DNA of 64,000 nt from Chelydra serpentina (Eukaryota; Chordata; Testudines; Chelydridae). Made by a program: the position numbers and the translations under genes. This document shows positions 8,534-19,060 of the stretch, one piece after another. The DNA lies in assembly GCA_037349315.1 (NCBI GenBank), contig JBAIAC010000021.1, positions 4,030,001 to 4,094,000 on the forward strand, given 5' to 3'. Position 1 is the stretch's first letter, and each line of letters begins with the position of its first letter. The notes beneath the pieces were generated by a model. The model searched no databases, had not been told where the DNA came from, and was given only the letters and a program-made list of their open reading frames with translations.

Positions 8534-11500
8534 ATGGGCAACTGCACCAAGACCCCTGAGAGGAGGGTCTCCAAGGTAAGGCCAGGGTGGGGCGGGGTGG
8601 GCAGGGGCGCACGGGCACCGATCCCTCTGCCTGTTCCCATGTCTGTGTCAGCACTCGGAGCCTGTGGCTCACCCCTGCCTGCCCTGCCCTTCACACCCCC
8701 CCACACGCCCAGGTTCCTCATCCTTCTGGGCATGCACACGGCCCACCCTGCTGGTGCCGGAGACACCTCCTCCACCCCAGGGCCAAGGGCACCAGGTGGC
8801 AGCATCTACGAGGGGCTCTCATCCTGCCCCTCTCCCTGGTGCCAGTCAGCTCCTCCTGTGTGTTGGGGCCCTGACTGGATCTCTGTTGCAGGGAGCAGTG
8901 GGTCCTGGGTCCCTGTTGTTCACTGACCCCTCAGTGGGGCCTGTTAGTGCCAGCAGGGGGTGATGGGGATGGGGGCCCAGCCATGCGGGATGCACAGCCT
9001 GGGGCTGCCCTGAGTGGTTTGCTGAGAGGCAGCGAGCTATCCCAGTGGGAATGGGGCAGGAACATGCAAGACTTCCATGCCCACCTGTGGGCCTTTGTCC
9101 CACACCTGCCCATGGGCGATGGTCTCCCCATGCCCCCCTTAAAGCTGCTCCTGGGGCCCAGTCCCCAAAACACCCCACACTCCTGCTGCCAGGTCCTTGT
9201 TCCATGCCCACTATGCCCCCCCCATTTGTCCATGGGCTCCTGCCCCACTTGTGCCCACAGGGCCCCACTTCCCTCCCACCTCCAGGCCCCGCCTCATACC
9301 TGCCTGCTGATAGGCCGCTGACACCCCATCAACAAGCCCATCCCCCCAAGACCGCCTGTGCATGGTCCCCCCACAGCACCACCCCCCACGGGGCCCCAGT
9401 ACACACACACACACACCGGTGCCAGTGTATCAGGCCCCCAGTGGCAGTGGGGTAGCGTGTACGTCCCCCACAAGCTCTGTCGTCTCAGCAGCTGAGGATG
9501 GGATCGTGGGTCTCTGGGTTTGTGTAACCAACTGTGTGATTGGAGGCTGCAGTGTCAGCAGGTTTGTGTCGTGCATGTGGGGGCAGGAGATGTGAGAGTG
9601 GGGCGGGGGTGGGGGGACAGCAGGGACTGTGCCGTGGGTGTGTGCTGTCAGTGCTGGCCTATGGGGAGTAAGGGGACGTATTGGGGTGTCAGCGGGGCTC
9701 ATGGATGTGTAGGTGCCAGGCAGGTGTGTGGGTGTGTCACAGTGACAGGCAAGTGTGTCAGTGATAGGCGGGAGTGTGGGTGTGTCACTGCCAGGCAGGT
9801 GGGTGGGTATATCAGTGCCAGGCAGGTGTGTGGGTATGTCACTGCCAGGCAGGTGCATCAGTGCCATGCAGGTGTGGGTGCATCAGTACCAGCCAAGTGT
9901 GTCAGTGCCATGTGGATGTGTGGGTGCATCAGTGCCAGGCAGGTGTATGGGTGTGGCAGTGCCAGGTGAATGTGTCAGTGCCATGCGGGTGTGTGGTTGC
10001 CAGGCAGGTGTGTTGGTGCTAGGCAGGTACAAGAACAAATGGATATAAACTGGCCATCAGGAAGTTTAGACTTGAAATTAGACGAAGGTTTCTAACCATC
10101 AGAGGAGTGAAGTTCTGGAACAGCCTTCCAAGGGAAGCAGTGGGGGCAAAAGACCTATCTGGCTTCAAGATTAAGCCAGATACGTTTATGGAGGGGATGG
10201 TTTGATGGGATACCATGATCTTAGTCAAAGGTCAATTAATTGCCATCAGTGGTAAATAGGACCAATGGTCAATGATGGGATGTTAGAAGTTACTACAGAG
10301 AACTTTTTCCTGGGTGTCTGGCTGGTGAGTCTTGCCCACATGCTGGGGGTTCAGCTGATCGCCATATTTGGGGTCGGGAAGGAATTTTCCTCCAGGGTAG
10401 ATCAGCAGAGGCCCTGAAGGTTTTTTGCCTTCCTCTGCAGCATGGGGCACGGGTCACTTGCTGGAGGATTCTCTGCATCTTGAAGTCTTTAAACCATGAT
10501 TTGAGGACTTCAATAGCTGAGACATAGGTGAGAGGATTATTGCAGGAGTGGGTGGGTGAGATTCTGTGGCCTGCATTGTGCAGGAGGTCAGACTAGATGA
10601 TCATAATGGTCCCTTCTGACCTTAAAGTCTATGAGTCTATGGGTGTGTTGGTGCCATGTGTATGCCATTGCAGTGAGTGGGGCCCTGGTGGGTGAGGCAT
10701 ATGGCAGCCTCGCTTGGATCCGTCCATGTTCCTCTGTCTGTCTGTGTCTCGCTCAGGAATCCCCGGCTCCCCTGTGTGTCATTTGTCAATACAGCCCACC
10801 CCTGATCTGGGTCCCAAGCGCCTGCCGGGCTGGGGAGGAGCGGGCCCCGCTTGCTGCTAACTGCCCGCTCTGCCGTAGGACGGCAAGCAGCGCTCAGGTG
10901 CCCCTGGCTCCCCGGCCTCCGGCAGGCACGACCCCGACGACCCGGACGCCGCCGCGCAGACCCCGCCACTGCAGAGCTACTCGGTTCTGCATGGGCTGGT
11001 GGGGCCGGCCTGCATCTTCCTGCGCCAGAGCATCGCCATCACCCAGCTCGTACGTACCCGCACCCCTCCCACCGCCCTGCGTCCACCTCCACACGACCCC
11101 CTCCCCACACCCACCACCTGCGCCCACCTCCCCACACCCACCACCTGCGCCCACCTCCACACGGCCACCGCCCGGCGCCCACTTCTACATGGACTCTGCC
11201 CCGCGCCCACCTCCCTCTGCCCACCGCCCCGCGCCTATCTGAACATGGCCCCCTCCCTGTGCCCACCTCCCACGCCCACCGCCCTGCGTCCACCTCCACA
11301 CGACCCCCTCCCCACACCCACCACCTGCGCCCACCTCCACACACCCACCACCTGCGCCCACCTCCCCACACCCACCACCTGCGCCCACCTCCACACAGCC
11401 ACCGCCCGGCGCCCACTTCTACATGGACTCTGCCCCGCGCCCACCTCCCTCTGCCCACCGCCCCGCGCCTATCTGAACATGGCCCCCTCCCTGTGCCCAC

Positions 11501-14500
11501 CTCCCACGCCCACCGCCCTGCGTCCACCTCCACACGACCCCCTCCCCACACCCACCACCTGCGCCCACCTCCACACACCCACCACCTGCGCCCACCTCCC
11601 CACACCCACCACCTGCGCCCACCTCCACACGGCCACTGCCCAGCGCCCACTTCTACATGGACTCTGCCCCGCGCCCACCTCCCTCTGCCCACCGCCCCGT
11701 GCCTATCTGAACATGGCCCCCTCCCTGTGCCCACCTCCCACGCCCACCACCTGCGCCCACCTCCACACAGCAACCTCTCAACACCCACCACCCCACACCC
11801 ACCTCCACACAGCCCCCTCCCTGTGCCCACCATCACGCGGCCACCGCCCGGCGCCCACTTCTACACGGACACTGCCCCGCACCCACCTCCCTCTGCCCAC
11901 TGCCCCGTGCCCATCTGAACACGGCCCCCTCCCTGTGCCCACCTCCCACACCCACCACCTGCGCCCACCTCCCCACAGCCACCGCCCGGCGCCCACTTCT
12001 ACACGGACAATGCCCTGCGCCCACCTCCACAATGCCTCCTCGCCACACCCTCCACCTGTGCCCTCTCCCACCACCCTGCACCCCCTCCCACACCCACCAC
12101 CTGCGCCCACCTACCCACAGCCACCACCCAGCGCCCACCACCTCCATATGCCCACCACACACGCCCACCTCCCCACGCCCACTGCCCCGCACCTACCTCC
12201 CCACAGCCACTGCCCTATGCCCATCTCCCACCACCCTGTGCCCATCTCCCACTGCCCCACTCCCACCTCCACACGGCCAACTACCATGCTCACCACCTGC
12301 GCCCACCTCCCCATGGCCACCTCCCTGTACCCATCTCCCACACACACCTCCCCAAGCCCACTGCCCCGCACCCACCTCCCCACAGCCACTGCCCTATGCC
12401 CATCTCCCACCACCCTGTGCCCATCTCCCACTGCCCCACTCCCACCTCCACACGGCCAACTACCACGCTCACCACCTGCGCCCACCTCCCCATGGCCACC
12501 TCCCTGTACCCATCTCCCACACACACCTCCCCATGCCCACTGCCCCGCACCCACCTCCCCACAGCCACTGCCCTATGCCCATCTCCCACCATCCTGTGCC
12601 CATCTCCCACACACACCTCCCCATGGCCACCTCCCTGTGCCCATCTCCCATGGCTTAACTCTGAACCTGGGCCTGCAGGCGCCAGCCACCCTGCCTCCCT
12701 CCATAGCACCCTGCAGGGAATGCAGCCGAGCCAGGGCCCTGCAGGGTGCAGTGATGCCCAGCAGCCTTGGCAGAATGAGGTGTTAGCCACCTGGCTGAGA
12801 GGCCTTAGGTTGGCACAGGGAGCCAAAGGTGAAGCCAGGGCCCCCTTGAGCCATGCTGCTGGAGAAGCCAGCCTGGCCCCTTCGCTCTGCCATCGGGGAA
12901 CCCCTGCTCTCCTCAGGGTCTGCCGTTCCCCCAGACAGTCCCAGCGGCTCTGTCGCAAATCCCTGGCTTGAACTCCCATGGCCAGGGCGCGAACGAGTGA
13001 TGCCAAGGGGCAGGGACAGAGTCCTACGGATAGTTTATCCCACTTTCCTCACAGCTTGTACCCGCCCCAGCCTCCCCTCTGCACCATGCCCTGCTCCCAT
13101 GCCTCCGCCCCATCGCCCAGCTCAAAGGTATGTATGCCCACCCTCGCCGGTTCCTCCCCCACACCCTCCTTCCTATGCCCCCCTCCACCGGCCGCTCCAA
13201 CCCATGCCCCCCGTCATCCAGCACCTGCCCTGCAGCGCCCCATGCCAGCCCTGCCCACGGAGCTGCCAGCACCTGCGTCATGTGCAGAAAGGCCACCGAG
13301 GGCACCCATCACGTGGACCCAGGGTCTAGCTCAGGGGAGCCCTTGGGCAGGCTGGGCCAGGACCTGGCTGGGGGAAGGATCCGCAGCAGCCGCTACCCTC
13401 TGACTACTCCCAATTCTCCTTCCTCCCCAGGATCGAGAGCTGCGGCCGGAGGAGATCGAAGGTAAAGGAGGGAGCGGGACCATGGGATGGGGCCAACCTG
13501 CCCCGCTGGGGATTCACCTGCAAGTGCTGCACCCACCTACCACACCCAGGGACATGGGGCTGTGCCCCCTAGGCTGTGCTGGGTCCGATCCAGCCCCAGG
13601 GCGGGCAACTGGCTGGCTCAGGGGCGACGGGGACTGGGGCACGGGGCCTTTCCCCTCTAGGGGTCTCCTTCAACTATCCTGCCCCCATGGAGCACTGTGG
13701 GATATGTAACGAGTTTGGTGGGTCTCAACCCAGATTCCTGTGGCTCCATATCCCTGTCAGTGGCTGGTGCATGGGGAGCCCTCGTTGAGGGGCAGGCTGT
13801 GGTGTCGGGGTGTCTTTGGTGTGGGATGCCACCACCCCACGCACTGTCATGGCGTCTCCCCTGCCCAGAGCTGAAGGAAGCCTTCCGGGAATTCGACAAG
13901 GACCGCGACGGGTACATCAGCTACAAAGACCTGGGCGAGTGCATGCGCACCATGGGCTACATGCCCACCGAGATGGAGCTCATCGAGCTGTCTCAGCAGA
14001 TCAGTACGTGCCCATGCCCGCCCATTGGGGGAGGCACCGCGCCCCCGCCAGGGAACTCCCTGCTGGGCATGGCCCAGCCCCTGCAGAGCTGCAGACCCCT
14101 CACCCTTGGCACAAACCCCCGGCAGTCCCACTTCCTGTAGGTCACAGACCCTCTTCAGGCCCCCTGTCGCCCCAGGTCACAGACCCCATCGGGCCTCCCG
14201 TCACCCCAGGTCACAGATCCCATCGGGCCCCGCATCACCCCATGTCACAGATCCCATCGGGCCCCCCATCACCCCATGTCACAGATGCCATCAGGCCCCC
14301 TGTAGCCCCGGTTCACAGACCCCTTCAGGACCCCTTCCTGCGGGTCACAGACCCCATCGGGCCCCCCGTCACCCCAGGCCACAGATCCCATCAGGTCCCC
14401 CCATCGTTCCAGGTCACAGATCCCATCAGCCCCCATAGCCCCAGGTCACAGACCCCCTCAGGCCCCCTTCCTGTGAGTCACAGACCTCATCGGGCCCCCT

Positions 14501-16082
14501 TCCTGTGGGTCACAGACCTCGTGATGTCCCCCCCTTCACACACACACCATCAGTTGCCCCAGGACAGAGACCCCATCGGACCTCCCTCCCATGGGTCACA
14601 GACCCCACAGCAGGCCTCCCCTCCCATGGGGTACAGACTCCATCAGGCAACTCTCCTCCAGGACGTGGTCCCTCGTCGCCCCCGCCTCCCGTGGGGCAGA
14701 GTCCCCCGCCAGGACCCCACACTAGGTGCAGTTCCCCATCCCTCCCCATCCCGCGTAACAGCGTCCATGTCCCACAGCTGGGGGGAAGGTGGATTTCGAT
14801 GACTTTGTGGAGCTGATGGGCCCCAAGATGCTGGCAGAGACGGCCGACATGATTGGGGTGAAGGAGCTACGGGACGCCTTCCGAGAGGTGAGAGCCCGGC
14901 CTGGCCCCACGTGCCCCACACACTCTGTGTGGCCCAGCCATGGGCTTCTGGTGGTGCCCAGTTGTATACCCCCAATGGCACTGCCCCATTGATGCCACAG
15001 CCCACAGGGCAGAGCAGGGGCAGACACAAGGCAGCTGAACTGGCTCCCAGCAAAGGGAGGGAGTTGGGCAGTCGGGCCGGGTATGAAGAGGGGAGTCTGG
15101 GCAAGGGATGGGTGGCTGAGGTAACGGGATTAGGTGGTTGGGACAGGCCAGGTGGCCCAGGGGTCCGGCAGGGGGCAGGTCTGGGGGTGTGACAGGAAGT
15201 AGGGGGGCAGTGGGCCGAGGAGGGTGGTGTGGGGGATGGCTCATGTGAGTGGGCAGGGCAGGCCTATGGATTGGGGGGGGAATATTGGGGGTGGGTGGGT
15301 AGGGCAGTGCCAGGGACAGAGAGGGCAGGGCAGTCGCAGGGATGGGCAGGACCAGATGTGGGCAGGGCTGTCCTGAGGGTGCTGCAGGGTGGGTTGGGCC
15401 CGGTGGTTAGGCGGGGGCCAGGCCCAGGTGTGAGCAGAGGTGCCCTGGGGCAGTCCAGGGACAAGGCTGTGCCCAGCCCAGCTATCTACCTAGTGCTCTC
15501 CCCGCAGTTCGACACCAATGGGGATGGGCGGATCAGCACAGCCGAGCTGCGCGAGGCCATGCGCAAGCTGTTGGGCCAGCAACTCAACTACCGCGAGGTG
15601 GACGAAATCCTCAAGGACGTGGATCTCAACGGGGACGGCCTGGTGGATTTCGAAGGTACTGTGTGGGCAAGGCAGGGAGGTCTAATGGTTAGAGCTGGGA
15701 GCCAGGACTCCTGGGTTCCATCTCCAGCTCTGGGATCTGAGTGGGGTCTGGTGGGTTAGAGCAGTGGAGGCTGGGAGCCAGGACTCCTGGGTTCCATCTC
15801 CAGCTCTGGGATGGGAGTGGGGTCTGGTGGGTTAGAGCAGTGGAGGCTGGGAGCCAGGACTCCTGGGTTCCATCTCCAGCTCTGGGATGGGAGTGGGGTC
15901 TGGTGGGTTAGAGCAGCGGAGGCTGGGAGCCAGGACTCCTGGGTTCCATCCCCAGCTCAGGGAAGGGAAGGGGGCCTAATGGGTTGGGTGATGTGCCAGG
16001 ACTCCTGAGTTCTTTGCCTTCACTGTCCTAACAGTGTCCTTGGGTTGCTCTGGCAGAGTTTGTGCGAATGATGTCACGCTGA
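8534..16082 (+). CDS. CABP2: Calcium-binding protein 2 (CaBP2), short-promoter isoform
   Basis: Neuronal calcium sensor of the CaBP family that modulates voltage-gated Ca2+ channels in retina and inner hair cells; loss in humans causes deafness DFNB93 (known for the family). Exons: 8534-8575, 10879-11049, 13431-13461, 13869-14003, 14778-14887, 15508-15655, 16057-16082. All introns are GT-AG and all phases agree. The product is 220 aa, the length of human CaBP2. It starts MGNC, a good N-myristoylation site (Gly2). EF1 loop (residues 91-102, [12 protein letters not shown]) ends in Asp rather than Glu, as in CaBP1. EF2 (near residue 127) lacks a usable loop, as usual in CaBPs. EF3 (165-176) and EF4 (202-213) are canonical. 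The third exon is a 31-nt microexon. Assigned to CABP2 rather than CABP1 or CABP4 by the segment [19 protein letters not shown] and by the neighbouring genes. Confidence 0.95.
8576..9590. other. CABP2 intron 1, first part
   Basis: No exon or repeat family recognised. C-rich stretches and a short (CA)n at about 9400-9416. Confidence 0.5.
9591..10022 (+). repeat. GT-rich minisatellite in CABP2 intron
   Basis: About a dozen imperfect copies of a 27-30-bp unit around GTGTCACTGCCAGGCAGGTG. Open in more than one frame, but only because the unit lacks stops. Confidence 0.8.
10023..10641 (+). mobile_element. CR1 LINE 3' end
   Basis: Runs from a region resembling the CR1 3' part (AACTGGCCATCAGGAAG) to the typical 3' UTR end with AGGTCAGACTAGATGATCA, then CCTTCTGACCTTAAAGTC and a short TATGAGTC repeat. 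It is 5'-truncated as usual for CR1, with no intact ORF. Plus orientation, in CABP2 intron 1. Confidence 0.85.
11050..12660 (+). repeat. C-rich minisatellite with higher-order structure
   Basis: Starts right after the exon ending at 11049. Basic units of 20-25 bp of the type CACCTCCACACCCACCACCTGCGCC are grouped into longer blocks. The phrase ACCGCCCTGCGTCCACC recurs near 11072, 11278 and 11512, giving block lengths of about 206 and 234 bp. After about 12030 the array changes to CCCATCTCCCAC-type units. It explains the 595-codon plus-strand frame and several minus-strand frames, none of which is a gene. Confidence 0.85.
12661..13430. other. CABP2 intron 2, end part
   Basis: GC-rich intronic sequence with no recognised feature apart from the polypyrimidine tract and AG (13429-13430) of the microexon acceptor. 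Confidence 0.5.
13585..13672 (+). repeat. Single copy of the dispersed 68-bp-type monomer
   Basis: Contains TCCGATCCAGCCCCAGGGC, then CTGGCTGGCTCAGGG, then GGCCTTTCCCCTCTAGGGG. The same blocks in the same order make up the arrays at 59.2-60.0 kb and, in shortened form, 31.0-32.0 kb. It lies in the 407-bp intron between CABP2 exons 3 and 4. Confidence 0.7.
14110..14650 (+). repeat. Minisatellite in CABP2 intron 4
   Basis: About 15 imperfect copies of a unit of roughly 30-35 bp containing GTCACAGACCCCATCGGGCC with CCCCATCACCCCAG spacers. It fills most of the intron between the EF1 exon and the exon at 14778. Confidence 0.85.
14888..15507. other. CABP2 intron 5
   Basis: G-rich in its second half (15050-15470) with loose GGGCAGGGC repeats. 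No exon or recognised repeat family. Confidence 0.5.
15679..16010 (+). repeat. Tandem tRNA-like repeat, about 76-bp unit
   Basis: Four copies, starting near 15679, 15744, 15820 and 15896, plus a decayed fifth near 15971. Each holds GGTTAGAGC, like a pol III A box, followed about 30 bp later by GGGTTCCATCTCCAG, like a B box. Unit size and box spacing are those of a tRNA, but no full cloverleaf or anticodon stem is apparent. This is probably a tRNA-derived SINE-like unit that expanded in tandem. It reaches to within about 50 bp of the acceptor of the last CABP2 exon. Confidence 0.7.
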
Positions 16083-16935
16083 GGCAACAAGTGCCAGCGC
16101 AGGGTGCGGGACAAGAGCCCTGCTGTGCCTTACGGAGAGGAGGGGGCTGCAGAGAGCTGCCTCCGGCTGCAGCTTGGAGGGTCTGGACACCAGAGCAGGC
16201 CAACGCGCAAGCACTGAAAAAGGACCTCACCTCTCCAGTGCCGGCCCTGCCACAGTGCACTCCCACCCCCCACGCCAGCCCGGCTGCTGAGCTCTGCCTG
16301 CACCCCAACCCCACACTGGCCCCATGTCCACTCTGCCTGCACCCCCAGCCTGCTTCACCCACACCTCCGGATGGCTCCGCCTGCACCTCAGCCCATGCCA
16401 CCCCTTGCTGCTGAGCTTGGCCTGCACCTCCAACCCCTGGAGCAGGCCAGTGCCCCGGAACATGGACTCAGCCAGGCATATTCCCTCTGGCAAAGTGCTG
16501 CTCCCTGCCCCCCCCCCCACCTTAGCTCCCACCCTTTACACTGCCCCCGCATCCTGACCTTGCCCTTGATGCTGCCCCTGCTCCTAATACTGCCCCTCCC
16601 ACCCCAAGCCCTCCCCCCAAACACTGCAACCCAACCCTGCCCCCATCCCAGATCCTAACACTGTCCCCAACATCCCGAACCTGCCCCCGACCTAGGGCTG
16701 TCCCCGGCATGCCACCCTGGCAATCTGCCCTCACCCCAATACTGTCCCCTGACCTTGCCCAATACGATGCCCCTAATGCTGATCCTCACACTCCAACCTC
16801 GCCCTGGCACCCCAACACAGACCCCTGCACCCCAATCCTAATGCTACCCTCTGCATCCTGACCTTGCCCCGCCGCTAACGCTGATCCCTGCACCCCGATT
16901 CAGCCCCCTGCACCCAACACCCACCCTTGCACCTA

Positions 16936-17055
16936 GGGTGACCAGACAGCAAGTGTGAAAAATTGGGACAGGGGGTGGGGGTTAATAGGAGCCCATATAA
17001 GAAAAAGACCCAAAAATCGGGACTGTCCCTATAAAATCGGGACATCTGGTCACCC
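16936..17055 (-). mobile_element. Mariner-type MITE in CABP2 3' UTR
   Basis: 120-bp element with inverted repeats GGGTGACCAGA at the left and TCTGGTCACCC at the right, flanked by TA at 16934-16935 and 17056-17057. Long stretches of the two halves pair (GGGACAG with CTGTCCC, CCGATTTT-type ends), so it would form a hairpin in RNA. A copy in the opposite orientation is at 61638-61751. Confidence 0.8.
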
Positions 17056-17329
17056 TACTTGCACCTTAACCCTGAGCCATAATGTGGACCCCTGCATGCT
17101 GACTGTGCCTCCTACACCCTGCCCCTAATGCTGCCCCTTGCACTCCAACCCCCATGCTGTCTTCCACACCCTGGCCCCACTCCCCAACCCAAATGCTGCC
17201 CCCTACACCTGTCCAATTCTCCAGACAGGTTCCCAGTAGGTTTAGAGTGTGTGTCCCCCTGAGCCCGCCCAGCCTGTGCCCCTTGCTTGTCCCCCCAGGT
17301 CTTCTGCTTGTGAGCCCAATAGATGATCT

Positions 17330-17335
17330 AATAAA
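17330..17335 (+). terminator. CABP2: CABP2 poly(A) signal
   Basis: AATAAA followed within 30 bp by a T/GT-rich stretch (GTGTTGTTCTTC). It is the only good signal between the CABP2 stop codon and the LTR at 17.5 kb. Confidence 0.7.
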
Positions 17336-17524
17336 GTGTTGTTCTTCACACCTGAGTAGGGAGAGTGCGGATGGGGCGGGTGGGACAGCCCTTCCCAAGC
17401 TCTCACGCCCTCCTCCAGGTGTTGCTGCCAACTCTGGTGCGATTGCTATGTGTGTGTGTGGGGGGGGGATTAGGGTCAGACATGGGGTGGGATCTAGGTT
17501 TTGGGAGGGTCAGAGAGAGGGGGA

Positions 17525-18356
17525 TCAGTGCTAGGCCCCAGCTTTTAAACAGTCCATTGGAGGAGTACCTCAGTGCGCCAACCCCCCAAGGGTCCCACTC
17601 TTCCTCCAGGGCCAGCCCTGCACCCTCACTGCCTCCAAGATGGAGCCTCTGGGCTCCAGCCCTCCTGCTTCACCCCTGAGAGCTCTGCCTGGCACCTCCC
17701 ACTGAGCCAGACCCCTGGAGAGATCTGGCTGCTCTTCGGGGGCTCCAACATCCCAGCCAGCATTTTCAAAATGGTCGGGTTTATTAGTCGCCTTTTACAC
17801 AGCCCAGGGAGGCTCAGGTAGCAGAGAGAACCGAGGGTTAAAGAATCAACCATTCTGGTTGAGCCAAGCCCGACCCTGCGCATAAAGCTGTCCCCCACCT
17901 CCCGAACCTGCTCCCGACCTAGCCCAAACTCCATGTTCAGGCTCTGGATCTCTCTGATTCCTTCCATCACCAGTTCCTAGGTGAGAACCCCCAGCTTCTT
18001 CCAGAGCCCATATGTGTTCCCTGCTGGACCCATCTGTCCTTTGTTCTCCAGGCAGGGCCATGCTGAGGTCACAGCCCCCCTGGCAGGAGCATCCTGCTGT
18101 TGAGTGTCGATGTGTGAGTCATGGAGCTTGCGCTTTCTCTCTGGCCCCTTGTCAGTCTGGGTCAGTTTCAGCCAGTACATTAATTGTTCCACTCAGACAG
18201 GGAGGTGACACCCACCCCTATGTCTCTGAGTCTGCCCTGAGCTGAGATTAAATTTAATCCTTCCCCCGCACACTGGATAGCCATACCACATATAGGGGAA
18301 ATGAGGCACACACAGGATTCATAAAACTATTATAAAATATTCCCACTTTGTCACAG
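17525..18356 (-). mobile_element. LTR of an endogenous retroelement (antisense)
   Basis: It shares its first ~200 bp (CTTTTAAACAGTCC, CACTGCCTCCAAGA, CTCTGGGCTCCAGCCCTCC) with a fragment at 29369-29590. It ends with GGGGAAATGAGGCACACAC and CTTTGTCACA, an end type also seen near 46227, 48048 and 54890. Non-coding. Left border approximate. Confidence 0.65.
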
Positions 18357-18689
18357 GACAGGGTTCTGGCTGGAAGTGCTGGTTAGGGGGCTATAGGCTG
18401 CAGCCATTCCTGTAGGGTGCTGGGGGAGAGCTGTATGTCCCAGCTGCCCCCGCTTTGGGCTTGTTCTGGTGAGGTCCCAGCAACCACTGGGTTCAGCTGT
18501 GTCGCAGCCATGGATAGTCTGTGCTCATGTTCGACACTGGGATCACTGGGACATCAGATTTCAAGGCCAGGCTAGTGCTTGGAGGGCCCTCTGAGGGCTG
18601 CACTCAGACAGCAGTTGCGGCATGGTGGTGCCCTTGGCTTCATAACATTCACTTTCTAGCTGTTCTCCTGTACCTTGGGTGTGAATCAT
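18357..18689. other. Intergenic sequence, nothing recognised
   Basis: No exon, repeat family or regulatory motif that I can support. Confidence 0.5.
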
Positions 18690-19060
18690 GCAGCAATGCT
18701 GCCTGTCTCCAGAGAGCCTGACCCATCGCTGGGGTGGGGGGAGCTGCCTGAGCCCATTGCTGCCCATGGGGAAACTGCCTCAGGCATCACAGTAGCTGTT
18801 CCTGACGAACCCCAGGAGCACAATGGCGCTGTCCGCGTGGTTTCCCGCCAGTGCCATCCGGCGAGCGCGTATCCATCGCTGTGGGGTGCAGAGTCAGTTA
18901 CTGGGGTGAGGGGCTGTGGGGCAGCTCGTTCCCGGGGGGGGGAGGCGGAATTCACCCCTGCACTCGGTGACAGGTCCCGCCCCCATCCCTGCCCAACAGG
19001 GAGGCAAAGAGGGGATCCCCCCCCAAGCAGCCCAAGCTCCACTCGCTGCTCACCAGCTGC
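18690..19060 (+). repeat. Dispersed repeat copy A, upstream of CDK2AP2
   Basis: Similar over about 350 bp to 25860-26245 in CDK2AP2 intron 3. Shared blocks include AGCAATGCTGCCTG, GAGCCCATTGCTG, CCCTGCCCAACAGGGAGGC and GGGGCTGTGGGGC, in the same order. I do not know the family. No coding potential. Confidence 0.65.

Larger units (their letters stand above)
16083..17355 (+). other. CABP2: CABP2 3' UTR
   Basis: After the TGA at 16080-16082 no further exon is seen. The first clear poly(A) signal is at 17330, which would give a 3' UTR of about 1.27 kb. It is C-rich (CTGCCCC-type units, 16250-16920) and contains a mariner-type MITE. Confidence 0.6.

Noticed and set aside
10851..12786. Plus-strand frames of 595 and 355 codons rich in Pro, His and Thr
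   Set aside because: They read from the CABP2 exon into the C-rich intronic array; the donor at 11049 and the phase-matched exon at 13431 explain the coding part.
15679..16010. Functional tRNA genes
   Set aside because: A-box and B-box likeness is present, but no complete acceptor stem or anticodon loop can be drawn by eye, and the unit is repeated in tandem.
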